64,000 nucleotides of DNA from assembly GCA_963823845.1 (NCBI GenBank), contig CAWGND010000008.1, positions 930,001 to 994,000 of the forward strand, given 5' to 3'. Below are positions 54,332-63,310 of the stretch, in pieces; within the stretch, counting starts at the first letter, position 1; the number at the start of each line of letters is the position of its first letter. Under the pieces are notes generated by a model. The model ran no database searches, was not told the origin of the DNA, and worked only from the letters and a program-made list of their open reading frames with translations. Both the position numbers and the translations under genes were made by a program. Origin of the DNA: Alloacidobacterium sp963823845. Lineage in GTDB: Bacteria > Acidobacteriota > Terriglobia > Terriglobales > Acidobacteriaceae.

Positions 54332-55213
54332 CTAGTTCTTCGCCTGTCCGGCGAGATTGAGGAAGTAGACATCTTCGAGGCCGGATTCAACGGGCCGGAA
54401 ACCATCGCCTGGGTTGGAATCAGCGTAGACACGAATCTCATGCAGGCCGCCAATCAGGTGTGTCGAGATGACATTGAAAGTGGTTTCCAGCGTGCGCAGC
54501 TCATCGTCAGTGGGGACGACCTTCGACCATATCTTGCCATCAAGAGAGGCCAAAGCCTCGGAGGGTGCTCCTTCGAGCAGGAGTTCACCATTCGAGATGA
54601 TGGCCATGCGGGGGCACAGCTCGCGCACGTCTTCGACAATGTGAGTGGAGAGAATCACAGTGACGTTCGACCCGATAGAACTCAGCAAATTCAGAAAGCG
54701 GTTGCGTTCGGCCGGGTCAAGGCCGGCTGTGGGTTCATCCACAATGATGAGCCTGGGGTTCGCAAGCAGCGCCTGCGCGATGCCGAACCGCTGCTTCATC
54801 CCACCGGAGTAAGTGCTGAGCGCCTTTTTGCGGGAGTCCCATAGGTTCGTCTGCTTCAGAAGTGCCTCGACCATCTGGGTACGCTCCGTCTTGTTCGTGA
54901 TGCCTTTAAGGACGGCGAGATGGTGAAGCATATCGAGCGCAGACATCTTTGGGTAAACACCGAACTCCTGTGGTAGATAGCCCAGAATCTTTCGCACGTC
55001 GCTCTTCTGCGCCAGAACATCCAGGCTGTCTAACTGGATAGTCCCGGAGTCTGGATCCTGAAGGGTAGCAACGGTCCGCATCAGCGTGCTCTTACCGGCC
55101 CCATTAGGACCGAGAAGGCCAAACATGTGGTTGCCAATTTTCAGAGACAGATTCTTGAGAGCCTTTACGCCATTGGGATAGGTCTTGGATAGACCTGTAA
55201 TCGTAAGTGCCAA
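54332..55213 (-). CDS. ABC transporter ATP-binding protein
   Basis: The 293-residue protein has Walker A GPNGAGKST, the Q-loop in GYLPQEFGVYP, signature YSGGMKQR, Walker B LIIVDEPTAGLDP and switch His in STHIVED. The start is TTG 55213 with GGAGGGT nine bases upstream. It is the nucleotide-binding partner of the permease-peptidase fusion encoded 24 bases downstream. The pair forms a two-gene exporter operon of the CcmA/NatA type. The 85 residues after the ATPase core (WSKVVPTDDELRTLE...) form a small C-terminal domain often seen in this group. Substrate unknown. Confidence 0.93.
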   Translation of the reverse strand: MALTITGLSKTYPNGVKALKNLSLKIGNHMFGLLGPNGAGKSTLMRTVATLQDPDSGTIQLDSLDVLAQKSDVRKILGYLPQEFGVYPKMSALDMLHHLAVLKGITNKTERTQMVEALLKQTNLWDSRKKALSTYSGGMKQRFGIAQALLANPRLIIVDEPTAGLDPAERNRFLNLLSSIGSNVTVILSTHIVEDVRELCPRMAIISNGELLLEGAPSEALASLDGKIWSKVVPTDDELRTLETTFNVISTHLIGGLHEIRVYADSNPGDGFRPVESGLEDVYFLNLAGQAKN

Positions 55214-55627
55214 GCGAGCTACCCTCCGAGATGTGATCGGGGGAGTTCTTAGTGTAAAGAACGTATCACATGAAGTATAGAGATACCTGAAGTGTCCGAC
55301 ATACCGAAGGCTATATCGCGAGTGGCGAAAGTGTCATCGGCGAAGGGACCGCAGCTACAACTATCTGTGGTTCCGAATTGCGCAACGAGTATGAAGGCAG
55401 CCATTTCAAGAACGCGATCACGCAACCCGAGCAGCCGCCTTAACCGGATCAAAAGTGACTGCCATTGCGCCTTCGCCTATGGATTAATCTGACTGCGATA
55501 TCAACATGACACCGCAGTCAATCGAACAGTCGGGCAAGATACGAGGTTTGTTTGGTCCAGCGATCTGCAGTTGCAGCACGTGTGCGAAAGCGCAAGAGTA
55601 AACCGAGTGCCATCCTTATACACGGGA
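55214..55627. other. intergenic gap upstream of the ABC operon
   Basis: These 414 bases must contain the ABC operon promoter (minus strand) and the 3' flank of the GH35 gene. Short frames here lack family-like sequence. I see no repeat, RNA or clear terminator. Confidence 0.5.
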
Positions 55628-57253
55628 CTATCGCGACACTCGCACTCGCAGCACGGTGGACTTGTCAGGCAATGACACATGCCGTTCGTCCCCGTTGAGC
55701 CGGCGGGACGATATCCATTGGTCAACTTGAAAGGTGCCCTCCTCAATGGAGATGAGCTGTGCGTCGCGCAGTGGGCCTTCCATTTCGCGGAACGTCACAT
55801 CGAATCCGGTCCCCATGACGACGAAATCGTCCGGGGCGAGTTCGATGATCATGCCGCAGGCTCTGCCTTTTGCTGGGTCAAACGTGGCAGTGAAGTCAAT
55901 ATTCGCAGCCAGCCCCTTGCCGACGCGAATGGACTCTTTCCAGTCTTCCCCATTCGCCAGTCCCTGCAGAATGGGGTGAAGTTTGCCGGTGTATTGGTAG
56001 TGGGCGATGAGCGGGAGCAGGGGCCGCAGCACACGGTAGGTATCCTCAAATCCAGCGCCAATCGCCGCCCCGGTCGCGTTCCTTTGGACATCGTCGATTC
56101 CGAAAGGGCTGAAGCCGATCCCGTTGAAGTTGCCGAATGTCGTATAGGCAAAGCCAACGAAATAGGGATTGAAGTTTGTCTCCGGAACGAAGAGGGGGTT
56201 ATCGGGTCTGGTGTATTGCGAAGCGACATCGTAAAACTTGGGGTAGTAGATGTCCGGTGCCAGGATGTCGATGGAAGGCGCTGCTGCTTTCCACACGTCG
56301 AACACATTCACCGTGGCCCCGCCGCTCGGCCATCTGCCTGGACGTTCAACTCCCTCGATTAGCCAGACGTTGACATACATCGGCAACGGGTACTTATGCT
56401 TGCCGGCAGCCGCAACGGTATTGACGTAATTTGAGACCAGCCACGCGCTGAACGCCTCCGGTGCCAGTTCCCCGAAGACTTGTTTCCAATTGCCCGACTT
56501 CGGAGAATTATTCCATACCTTGACCATGGGGGCCGAGAGCTGCTGGCGATGGCTCTCCAAAATGCTGAGCAGTTCTTTCGGCACCGGTCCGTCAAACAGG
56601 CGGTTGGCAGCCTCGGAGTAGTCGCGGTCTGTTCCGAGAAGCCCCGGCTCGTTTTCTACTTGCACCATCAGAACCGTGCGCTCTGCCTCGTCGATGCTCT
56701 TCACGTGCTGCAGCAACGCCGCGAAGGCACGCGCGTCGGCTTCCATGGCAGCGCGACACAGAGGAGAAATGATCTCCGTCTCGTTGCCCCGCGGTCCTTG
56801 TACGCGCGCGTACTTTTGCTTGTCACGCTTCACCCACTCAGGCGTGTAGTGGCTCTCGCCATTTTTCCAGGTGCCGAACCACAAGAGCACGAGATGCAGC
56901 TCGCGCTTACGCGCAGCCTGGATCGCGAGATCGACCGAGCGAAAATCGAATTGTCCAGGCTTGGGCTCAATCGCTTCCCAATAGATCGGTACCTCGGCGG
57001 TATTGGCATGCCAGCCGACAAGCACATCCAGAGCCTTGCCGAGGTCATCCGCATTAGACGTGCTGGAATTGTGAACCTGGCCGCTAAGCATCAGATAGGG
57101 GCTGCCATCGACGAGAAGTCGGAATGAGCTATCTTTCTTCTCGATACTTGCGATTGGTTTGGCGGCAGACTGCGCGTTGCCGGCAATAGGCAACGCCAGA
57201 AGAAGCAGCAGGCCGTAAACAAGTCGAGCTGGTGTAGGAAGGAACGCGATCAT
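55628..57253 (-). CDS. secreted GH35-like beta-galactosidase (DUF5597-type C-terminus)
   Basis: The 541-residue protein has a signal peptide (LVYGLLLLLALPIAGNAQ), a barrel start LVDGSPYLMLSGQVHNSS and the acid/base Glu202 in MVQVENEPGLLG. The probable nucleophile Glu358 lies in LFVPETNFNPY. The C-terminal beta domain (CGMIIELAPDDFVVMGTGFD) matches the DUF5597-type ending of bacterial GH35 relatives. It would remove terminal beta-galactose, for example from xyloglucan or pectic galactan. It stands apart from the main hydrolase locus by 8 kb and is transcribed alone, divergently from the cytochrome/PQQ operon. Confidence 0.88.
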   Translation of the reverse strand: MIAFLPTPARLVYGLLLLLALPIAGNAQSAAKPIASIEKKDSSFRLLVDGSPYLMLSGQVHNSSTSNADDLGKALDVLVGWHANTAEVPIYWEAIEPKPGQFDFRSVDLAIQAARKRELHLVLLWFGTWKNGESHYTPEWVKRDKQKYARVQGPRGNETEIISPLCRAAMEADARAFAALLQHVKSIDEAERTVLMVQVENEPGLLGTDRDYSEAANRLFDGPVPKELLSILESHRQQLSAPMVKVWNNSPKSGNWKQVFGELAPEAFSAWLVSNYVNTVAAAGKHKYPLPMYVNVWLIEGVERPGRWPSGGATVNVFDVWKAAAPSIDILAPDIYYPKFYDVASQYTRPDNPLFVPETNFNPYFVGFAYTTFGNFNGIGFSPFGIDDVQRNATGAAIGAGFEDTYRVLRPLLPLIAHYQYTGKLHPILQGLANGEDWKESIRVGKGLAANIDFTATFDPAKGRACGMIIELAPDDFVVMGTGFDVTFREMEGPLRDAQLISIEEGTFQVDQWISSRRLNGDERHVSLPDKSTVLRVRVSR

Positions 57254-57595
57254 GTCATGTCACCGGAAGGTTTCTAGGTTATCAGGAAGAGTCAATTTCA
57301 CGACGGCCATATCGGTCAGGACCGTAGAGTGTCAGCAACCAAGAGAATTTCATCCCACTTCCCTTCAGATAAACAGTCCTGATCTTCGGGGTCTCTAGCT
57401 CTAGCACTACTCGGCGTCTCTCTCATGTGGGTCGCCCTAAACCGAGATGGATTTGTATACTTGCGGTCGGCGGCTGAACGGGCCTGAGAGGCCGCAGCTC
57501 AATCCTGGATACATAGGGCCAGTTGGGTTGCGCGCATAAGGGCGGCGGCGAAGAAATGGGGTGTCAGCTTGGCCAATCGAGAAAGGAATGTACGC
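57254..57595. other. divergent intergenic region, GH35 and cytochrome/PQQ operon
   Basis: These 342 bases should hold promoters for both outward-facing units. A GGCC-TGAGA-GGCC hairpin lies near 57481-57493, but the surroundings do not fit any riboswitch or tRNA I know. An AAAGGA at 57581-57586 supports the ATG at 57596. Confidence 0.45.
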
Positions 57596-58456
57596 ATGCG
57601 GCATGCGGGTTTCCTTGCGATGCTTGCCGGGGGCTTCGTTGCTCTAGCGGGTTTCGCGATCAGTCAGGAAGCGCCGACCAGCGAGAATGGTGTGTCGCAG
57701 CAGAAGTCATCTCAGACCCCGGAACAACGAGCCGCTGCCACTCGCGCATTTCTGGGACTGGGTCCAGAGCCGGATAAAGCGGCTGCGAAGCGCGGGGAGC
57801 CGCTGTTTCAGCAAAACTGCGCTTTCTGCCACGGACAGCAGGCGCGAGGCGCGACAGGGCCTAGTCTGATCACGTCGGACGAGGTGCTCAGTGATGACCA
57901 CGGGGAGCATCTGTTGCCGTTGCTCAAGAAGGGGCGGCCGGAGAAGGGCATGCCGGCGTTTGCGACGATGTCCGACGACCAGCTGAGGGGTATTGCCGAG
58001 TTTCTGCACTTGCAGGTCGAGGAAGTCGCTAATCGCGGAACGTATCTTGTTCTGAACATTCTGGTGGGAGATGCAGCACAGGGGCAAGCCTATGTAACTG
58101 CTCACTGCATGTCGTGCCATACAGCGGAGACGTTCGCGCACATCGCGAATCAATTCCGCTCACCTGAGCTACTGCAGCGCGGCTGGATCTGGCCGACCCG
58201 TGCCGGGGACAACTCTCTGGCGACCACAGCAACTGTGAAGGCACCAGACGGCGATACGATCACCGGTCGCGTCACGCAGGTGAGCGATTTTCGCATCACG
58301 ATCGTGGACAGCACGGGCCAGGTACATGTAATCGACCGCGAGCCGGGTGTGGAAGTGCAGATCAAAGATCCGCTCATGGCGCATCAGGAGATGATCATGA
58401 CGTTGACCAACAATGATATGCACAACGTGACCGCATACCTGGAGACTCTGCGTTGA
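57596..58456 (+). CDS. di-haem cytochrome c, electron acceptor of the PQQ dehydrogenase
   Basis: ATG 57596 is chosen for its AAAGGA; an in-frame TTG lies at 57569. The 286-residue product has a signal peptide (MRHAGFLAMLAGGFVALAG) and two haem motifs: CAFCH in RGEPLFQQNCAFCHGQQ, and CMSCH in YVTAHCMSCHTAE. GMPAFATMSDDQLRGIAEF supplies the first domain's Met ligand region. A beta-rich tail (VKAPDGDTITGRVTQVSDF) follows. Its stop codon overlaps the TTG start of the dehydrogenase by four bases, so the two are translationally coupled. It most likely passes electrons from PQQ to the respiratory chain. Confidence 0.88.
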   Translation: MRHAGFLAMLAGGFVALAGFAISQEAPTSENGVSQQKSSQTPEQRAAATRAFLGLGPEPDKAAAKRGEPLFQQNCAFCHGQQARGATGPSLITSDEVLSDDHGEHLLPLLKKGRPEKGMPAFATMSDDQLRGIAEFLHLQVEEVANRGTYLVLNILVGDAAQGQAYVTAHCMSCHTAETFAHIANQFRSPELLQRGWIWPTRAGDNSLATTATVKAPDGDTITGRVTQVSDFRITIVDSTGQVHVIDREPGVEVQIKDPLMAHQEMIMTLTNNDMHNVTAYLETLR

Positions 58457-60066
58457 AATGGGCTAGCGGAGTTTGTGCGGTGATCGCGACGGCCACCCTG
58501 TCTGTTGGAGCGCCCGATGTTCCACACGTTTCACTGGATCCGAACACCATTGGCAAGGCTCCGGTCACCAGCTGGCCCACGTTCAATGGCGATTACAGCG
58601 GCCAGCGCTATAGCACGCTTACCCAGATCGGACCCGCCAATGTGAACCAACTTGTCCAGCGATGGGTCTACAAGATTACGGGAATTGGGGCGCAGCGGGG
58701 AGTGCCTGCTCCCGTCATCAAGTGCACGCCACTCCTCGTGGATGGCGTTCTCTACATCACGATTCCGGATCACGTATGGGCGCTCGATGCGCGAAGCGGC
58801 AACCCGCTGTGGCATTACGATTGGGTCGATCATGGTGGTCATCTGATTGGACAACGTGGCGTTGCGATCTGGAAGTCGACGGTGTATTTCCTCGAGCCGG
58901 ACAACTGGCTCATCGCCTTGAATGCGAACACCGGTCAGGAACTGTGGCGGAAGAACTACGCGGATGCACGCAAGCAGTATTTCTCGACAGCAGCGCCGTT
59001 AGTGGTAAAGAACCATGTGATTGTAGGAGTGGGCGGTGATGCGATGGATATGCCCGGCTTCCTCGATTCCTTTGATCCTGTGACGGGCAAGCTGCAATGG
59101 ACCTGGTGGTCGACACCGCGTAAGGGAGATCCGGCCCTGAAGACGTGGCCAAGCGAAGCGACGTCGGAGCACGGCGGCGGAATGACGTGGATGCCGGGAA
59201 CGTACGATCCCGAGCTCAATCTGCTGTATTGGCCCACGGGGAATACCAACCCCGTATTTGCCGGCCAAGGGCGTCCTGGCGCCAATCTGTGGACCGAGTC
59301 GATTGTCGCGCTCGATCCGGATACAGGGCAACTGAAATGGTATTACCAGGTTTCGCCTCATGACACGCACGATTTCGACAATACGACAGCTCCGATTCTT
59401 TTCGATCGCGTAGTGGACGGAAAGCCGCGTAAGTTGCTGGCGCAGGCCGCGCGCAACGGGTTCTTCGTAACGCTGGACCGGGTTACAGGCAAATATCTGG
59501 TGGTTAAGCCATACGTGCCCTTGGATTATTACTCGGGACTCACGCCGCAGGGCGAACCTATTCCCATCCCGGACAAGGATCCTACGGTTGGCGGCTCGAT
59601 CAACATCGTGAACGCCACGAATTGGCAGGCACCGTCGTACAGTATGAAGACCGGTTTGGTCTACGTCAACTCGCTCGAAGGAAAGGCCATCTACTACCTC
59701 ACCGATGACAACGAGCAGCCCTCCGGTTACGGAGGTACGGGGGATGCAATCGGTCGTGCGCAACGGGTGCTGCAGGCGATCGATCCACTCACCGGCGATC
59801 CTGTGTGGAAACATGTGTATCCAAACCTGAACAGCGCGCCGTCTACGGTTGGTCCCAGCATTGTGACGACCGAGAACAATCTGCTTATCACCGGTGACGA
59901 CCAAAAGAATGTAATCATCTACAGTGCCGATAAAGGGCAGGTGCTTTGGCACCGCGAAATCGGCGCGAATGAGTCGGGTGGCGTGATTACTTACCTGCTG
60001 GACGGAAAACAATATATTTTGCTCGGAGCGGGTGACAGCCTCTATGCGTGGAGCCTGCCTAAGTGA
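58453..60066 (+). CDS. PQQ-dependent dehydrogenase, quinoprotein propeller
   Basis: The 537-residue protein starts at TTG 58453, overlapping the cytochrome stop, and has a short signal peptide (WASGVCAVIATATLSVGA). The eight-bladed propeller shows WPTFNGDYSGQRYSTLTQI, tryptophan-docking repeats such as VWALDARSGNPLWHYDW, LIALNANTGQELWRKNY, IVALDPDTGQLKWYYQVSPH and LQAIDPLTGDPVWKH, and the DTHDFDNTTAPIL segment near the active site. It resembles periplasmic alcohol/sugar quinoproteins. No PQQ synthesis genes are in the window. The adjacent-cysteine disulfide typical of methanol dehydrogenase is not evident. Substrate is inferred only as an alcohol or aldose. Confidence 0.9.
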   Translation: MKWASGVCAVIATATLSVGAPDVPHVSLDPNTIGKAPVTSWPTFNGDYSGQRYSTLTQIGPANVNQLVQRWVYKITGIGAQRGVPAPVIKCTPLLVDGVLYITIPDHVWALDARSGNPLWHYDWVDHGGHLIGQRGVAIWKSTVYFLEPDNWLIALNANTGQELWRKNYADARKQYFSTAAPLVVKNHVIVGVGGDAMDMPGFLDSFDPVTGKLQWTWWSTPRKGDPALKTWPSEATSEHGGGMTWMPGTYDPELNLLYWPTGNTNPVFAGQGRPGANLWTESIVALDPDTGQLKWYYQVSPHDTHDFDNTTAPILFDRVVDGKPRKLLAQAARNGFFVTLDRVTGKYLVVKPYVPLDYYSGLTPQGEPIPIPDKDPTVGGSINIVNATNWQAPSYSMKTGLVYVNSLEGKAIYYLTDDNEQPSGYGGTGDAIGRAQRVLQAIDPLTGDPVWKHVYPNLNSAPSTVGPSIVTTENNLLITGDDQKNVIIYSADKGQVLWHREIGANESGGVITYLLDGKQYILLGAGDSLYAWSLPK

Positions 60067-60114
60067 GTGGAGACGGCGAGTTTCGCCCCGAGATTTCCGA
60101 AAGGAGACGTAAAC

Positions 60115-60870
60115 ATGAAGATCGATCTGGCAGGACGGACCGCTGTGATTACCGGCGGGAGCCGCGGTCTGGGCGAGGCGATGGCGAAGGCCCTCTCCGA
60201 AGCGGGTGCTCACATAGCGCTCGTCGCGCGCGATAGCAAGCGCCTGGAGTTAGTGCGCGATGACATAGTCGAACGTGGCGGAACTGCTGCCTTCTTTGTC
60301 GCTGACGTAACGCGTGAAAACGAGGTCGCCCGTTTGGTGGACGCCGTAAATCAGCGGTTCGGAGCTCCGCAAATTCTGATCAATAATGCTGGAACGAATA
60401 TCCGGAAGAATCTGGTGGACTTTTCGCTCGAAGAGTTTCGTAGCGTTCTGGATTCGAGTCTGATTTCGACGTTTCTGATGTGCAGGGCGTTCGTGCCTGG
60501 CATGAAAGATTCCGGCTACGGCCGCATTCTGAATATGACATCGATCATGAGCCATGTCTCGCTGCCTGGACGCACCGCTTATTCCTCGGCGAAGGCGGCG
60601 CTTCTCGGGTTCACGCGGTCTTTAGCGCTGGAATTGGCCGGCGATGGAATCACGGTCAATGGCATCAGTCCGGGGCCTTTCGGCACGGACATGAATGCGG
60701 CGGTGATGAACAATCCTGAAGCCAATGCACAGTTCCTCGCGAGTTTGCCGATTGCGCGGTGGGGCAAGATTGAAGAGATTGGCGCTCTGGCCTGCTATCT
60801 ATGCTCGGAGGCGGCAGGATTTATTACGGGAACTGACATCCTCATCGACGGCGGCTGGACAGCAAAGTAA
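60115..60870 (+). CDS. short-chain dehydrogenase/reductase (SDR)
   Basis: Start is ATG 60115, eight bases after AAGGAG; the frame reaches 60067. The 251-residue protein is a classical SDR: cofactor loop TGGSRGLG, NNAG in QILINNAGTN, catalytic Ser in NMTSIMSH and YSSAK with the Tyr and Lys. ISPGPFGTDMN and GTDILIDGGW complete the family pattern. It is cytoplasmic and NAD(P)-dependent; the sequence resembles gluconate 5-dehydrogenase or 3-oxoacyl-ACP reductase-like members. Placed 48 bases after the PQQ dehydrogenase, it may process a sugar acid made by that enzyme. That link is inference. Confidence 0.88.
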   Translation: MKIDLAGRTAVITGGSRGLGEAMAKALSEAGAHIALVARDSKRLELVRDDIVERGGTAAFFVADVTRENEVARLVDAVNQRFGAPQILINNAGTNIRKNLVDFSLEEFRSVLDSSLISTFLMCRAFVPGMKDSGYGRILNMTSIMSHVSLPGRTAYSSAKAALLGFTRSLALELAGDGITVNGISPGPFGTDMNAAVMNNPEANAQFLASLPIARWGKIEEIGALACYLCSEAAGFITGTDILIDGGWTAK

Positions 60871-60876
60871 CGACGG

Positions 60877-61794
60877 CTACTTTCCCGTTCCAGACGGCTG
60901 CGTGCTCGTCGGAGTCGGCGGCACATAGTCGACCAGTGAATCGACCGGCTTCTTACCGGCCCATGCGATGCCACGCAGCAGCATTTGCTGGATCTGATAG
61001 TTGTCGAAATTCGCGTACTCATGCCCCTGCATCCAGACGAACGCCCGGGCTGGCTGGCCGCCGGGGAGCGTATGTTCATAAGTCCAGATTTGTGGCACCA
61101 CTTCGCCCTTGTGCGGGCCAGCGCTGGGCGTGCCCGGTATAACGGTCGTGGCCAGCACATGGATGCTGGGATTCTGTGCCCAGGTCATGTTGTAGAAGGC
61201 TTCGTCGAAGATGGTGATGTTTGACATGCTCTTCATGATCGGATTGGCAGCGTCGACTACTGTGTAGGGAATGGGCGCCCCTAAGGTGTAGTTAACCTCG
61301 CCATGTTTCTTCGCGCCACCGACTAGGTTTGCGAAATAGGCAGGGTCCGGGCCGCACAACGAGTCGTGAATGCTGACCAGTCCACCTCCGCTCCGGATAT
61401 ACGCCTCAAGGGCGGCTTTTTCTTCATCGCTGAGATAGCCTGCGTCACCCTTATAGAGGACCACGACGTCGACATGCTCGAGATCGGCAGCGCTCGGCGC
61501 GTGTAAAGCACCGTCGACCACGGCGCCATGCTCGGTCAGGATCTTGCTCCAGTCAGCGAGGAATTGGGGATAGTCGTGTTGTCCAGGAAGGTGGGATTTG
61601 AGTCCCGTCCATATATATATGTGCATACCGTTGGGATTCTGATGCCATGGGCGCGGTGATTGCGCATTGGCAGCGCTGGTGGCCTGGCCGTCGGCTTGCT
61701 GGGTCAGCAGAGAGCTGAAGGCAAGCGGAAGAGCAAGAGCGAGAAGGCGGCAGTTGAGCAGCCTTGATCCGCAGGATCTTTTCGGTCGATTCAT
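60877..61794 (-). CDS. secreted ThuA-domain protein
   Basis: The start is ATG 61794, which overlaps the MFS stop in an ATGA, so the two genes are coupled. The 305-residue product has a signal peptide (LLALALPLAFSSLLTQQ) and a ThuA-like class I glutamine-amidotransferase-type fold: IYIWTGLKSHLPGQHDYPQF, VVLYKGDAGYLSDEEK, SGGGLVSIHDSLCG and FVWMQGHEYANFDNYQIQ. ThuA domains occur in sugar-metabolism clusters and are thought to act on keto-sugars, but biochemistry is thin. It converges on the SDR gene with only six bases between stops, where AAAGTA/TACTTT could form a short shared hairpin. Confidence 0.85.
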   Translation of the reverse strand: MNRPKRSCGSRLLNCRLLALALPLAFSSLLTQQADGQATSAANAQSPRPWHQNPNGMHIYIWTGLKSHLPGQHDYPQFLADWSKILTEHGAVVDGALHAPSAADLEHVDVVVLYKGDAGYLSDEEKAALEAYIRSGGGLVSIHDSLCGPDPAYFANLVGGAKKHGEVNYTLGAPIPYTVVDAANPIMKSMSNITIFDEAFYNMTWAQNPSIHVLATTVIPGTPSAGPHKGEVVPQIWTYEHTLPGGQPARAFVWMQGHEYANFDNYQIQQMLLRGIAWAGKKPVDSLVDYVPPTPTSTQPSGTGK

Positions 61795-63083
61795 TTCGGT
61801 CCGCCTGCAGAGATTGGATCCTTCACGATCAGAAGGTACGACAGTGCGCCAAGAATCGAGACCATGGCACAGATTACCAAGGTGAGATGGAACGAGTGTG
61901 TGCGATCGAGCAGCCACCCGGTGATGATAGGCGCAAACGAGGCGCAGATAAAGCTGCCGAAGTTCTGGATTGTCGCCACCGAGCCAACGATTCCGGAGGG
62001 CGCTATGGACTGCACCAGACCCCAGCCTGAGTTTCCCGCGAGATAAGTAAAGAAAAGCGCCATACCAATGCCAAACGCAGCACCCGTTGCTCCGGGAATG
62101 TATGGAACCAGCAACGTGCACATGGCAGAACAGGTCATCCCCGTGATGAGAAGAGTTTTATGGCTCTTGATCGGAGGAATTCCACGGCGCACAAGAAAAT
62201 CGGCGATGATGCCGCTGAGCAGCATGCCCACAGCCCCGCAAAAAAATGGAATGACAGCGATCATTCCAGTTGCCGCAACGCTCACGTGATGCTCGGCTTC
62301 AAGGTAATTCGGCATCCAGGACATGTAAAGCCATACCGTGTAATTGACGCCGCCAAAGCCGAGCATCATTCCCCAGATAGTGCGCAAGCGAAAGAGACCA
62401 AGCCATTGGGAAAAAGAGATGCGGGTGAGCTTGCTCCTTGGGCCTGAGGCTTCGAGGTAGGCTTTCTCAGCGTTGCTCAAGGAAACATCCTTGCGATCGC
62501 GGTAGAAGAGATACCAGGCAATGGAAAGGAGCAAGCCTGGGACGCCGATCAGCATGAACATCCCTCGCCAGCCAAACGCCAGCATGGTCACAGTGAGGAT
62601 CGGCGGCGCGATGGCCTGCCCCGCGGTAGTTGCAGAGTTGACGATCCCCATCGGCGTAGCGCGATCGCGGACGTCGAACCAGTCGTTGACCGTTTTGACC
62701 GCAGATACGACGAATGGCGATTCACCTACGGCCAAGCCTACGCGTGCGACTACGAAGGACGCGAAGCCGCTAACAAAGCCAGTTGCCATCTGCGTGACAG
62801 ACCAAAGAAACATTCCCGCGCCCAGAACCACGCGCTCGCCAAAGCGATCCAGGAGAACTCCAATCGGGAGTTGGGAGATGGCATAGGACAGCGAAAAGAT
62901 CGATAGCAAGGCTCCCATTCGAGTAGCGGAGATGCCGAGATCGGCCCGGATGGTAGTGTTGGCGATGGCGAGGGAGCCGCGATCGACATAGTTGATGACG
63001 CCTGCGATTGAAAGGATGGATACCGCGACTATCTGGATTGTCGCTACGCGGCGGGGTTTGTGAGGCCTGGGTTCAGAAGCCAT
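61791..63083 (-). CDS. MFS transporter, hexuronate/galactonate (ACS) family-like
   Basis: The 430-residue protein has twelve predicted spans. INYVDRGSLAIANTTI in the first span, LPIGVLLDRFGERVVL in the loop, GESPFVVSAVKTVNDWFDVRDRA (cited in part: NDWFDVRDRATPMG) and GWRGMFMLIG are typical of the anion:cation symporter branch that takes up hexuronates, galactonate or glucarate. The stop overlaps the ThuA start by four bases. With the neighbouring PQQ dehydrogenase and SDR, uptake of sugar acids is a reasonable guess. No dedicated regulator is adjacent. Confidence 0.88.
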   Translation of the reverse strand: MASEPRPHKPRRVATIQIVAVSILSIAGVINYVDRGSLAIANTTIRADLGISATRMGALLSIFSLSYAISQLPIGVLLDRFGERVVLGAGMFLWSVTQMATGFVSGFASFVVARVGLAVGESPFVVSAVKTVNDWFDVRDRATPMGIVNSATTAGQAIAPPILTVTMLAFGWRGMFMLIGVPGLLLSIAWYLFYRDRKDVSLSNAEKAYLEASGPRSKLTRISFSQWLGLFRLRTIWGMMLGFGGVNYTVWLYMSWMPNYLEAEHHVSVAATGMIAVIPFFCGAVGMLLSGIIADFLVRRGIPPIKSHKTLLITGMTCSAMCTLLVPYIPGATGAAFGIGMALFFTYLAGNSGWGLVQSIAPSGIVGSVATIQNFGSFICASFAPIITGWLLDRTHSFHLTLVICAMVSILGALSYLLIVKDPISAGGPK

Positions 63084-63310
63084 GCTCGATCAAATCACCC
63101 GTCTGTAGGGATCCTACGGCGCAGGGCCAGTGTAGAGCATTTATCCACCTTATTCCTCTAGGGCGCTGGTATTCATGCCGCGCTAATCCGCAATTAGTCA
63201 TTTTTCACTCGTCAGAACATAGGACTGGGTTTGAGCGCCTCCGCGTGATACTTTGTGGCATCACAAGATCGATCCTCTTGTCTTTTTCAAACTGGAGTGA
63301 AGAATAACCC

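Noticed and set aside
52703..54844. Long plus-strand frames of 210 and 385 codons opposite the ABC operon
   Set aside because: Their sequence is charged and repetitive, with no domain; they are antisense shadows of the permease and ATPase genes, which have clear motifs.
57480..57515. GGCC-TGAGA-GGCC hairpin upstream of the cytochrome/PQQ operon, looked at as a TPP-type riboswitch or tRNA arm
   Set aside because: The TPP core needs a second conserved GGATAA/GAACCTGAT part with matching stems, which is absent, and no T arm or acceptor stem is present for a tRNA.
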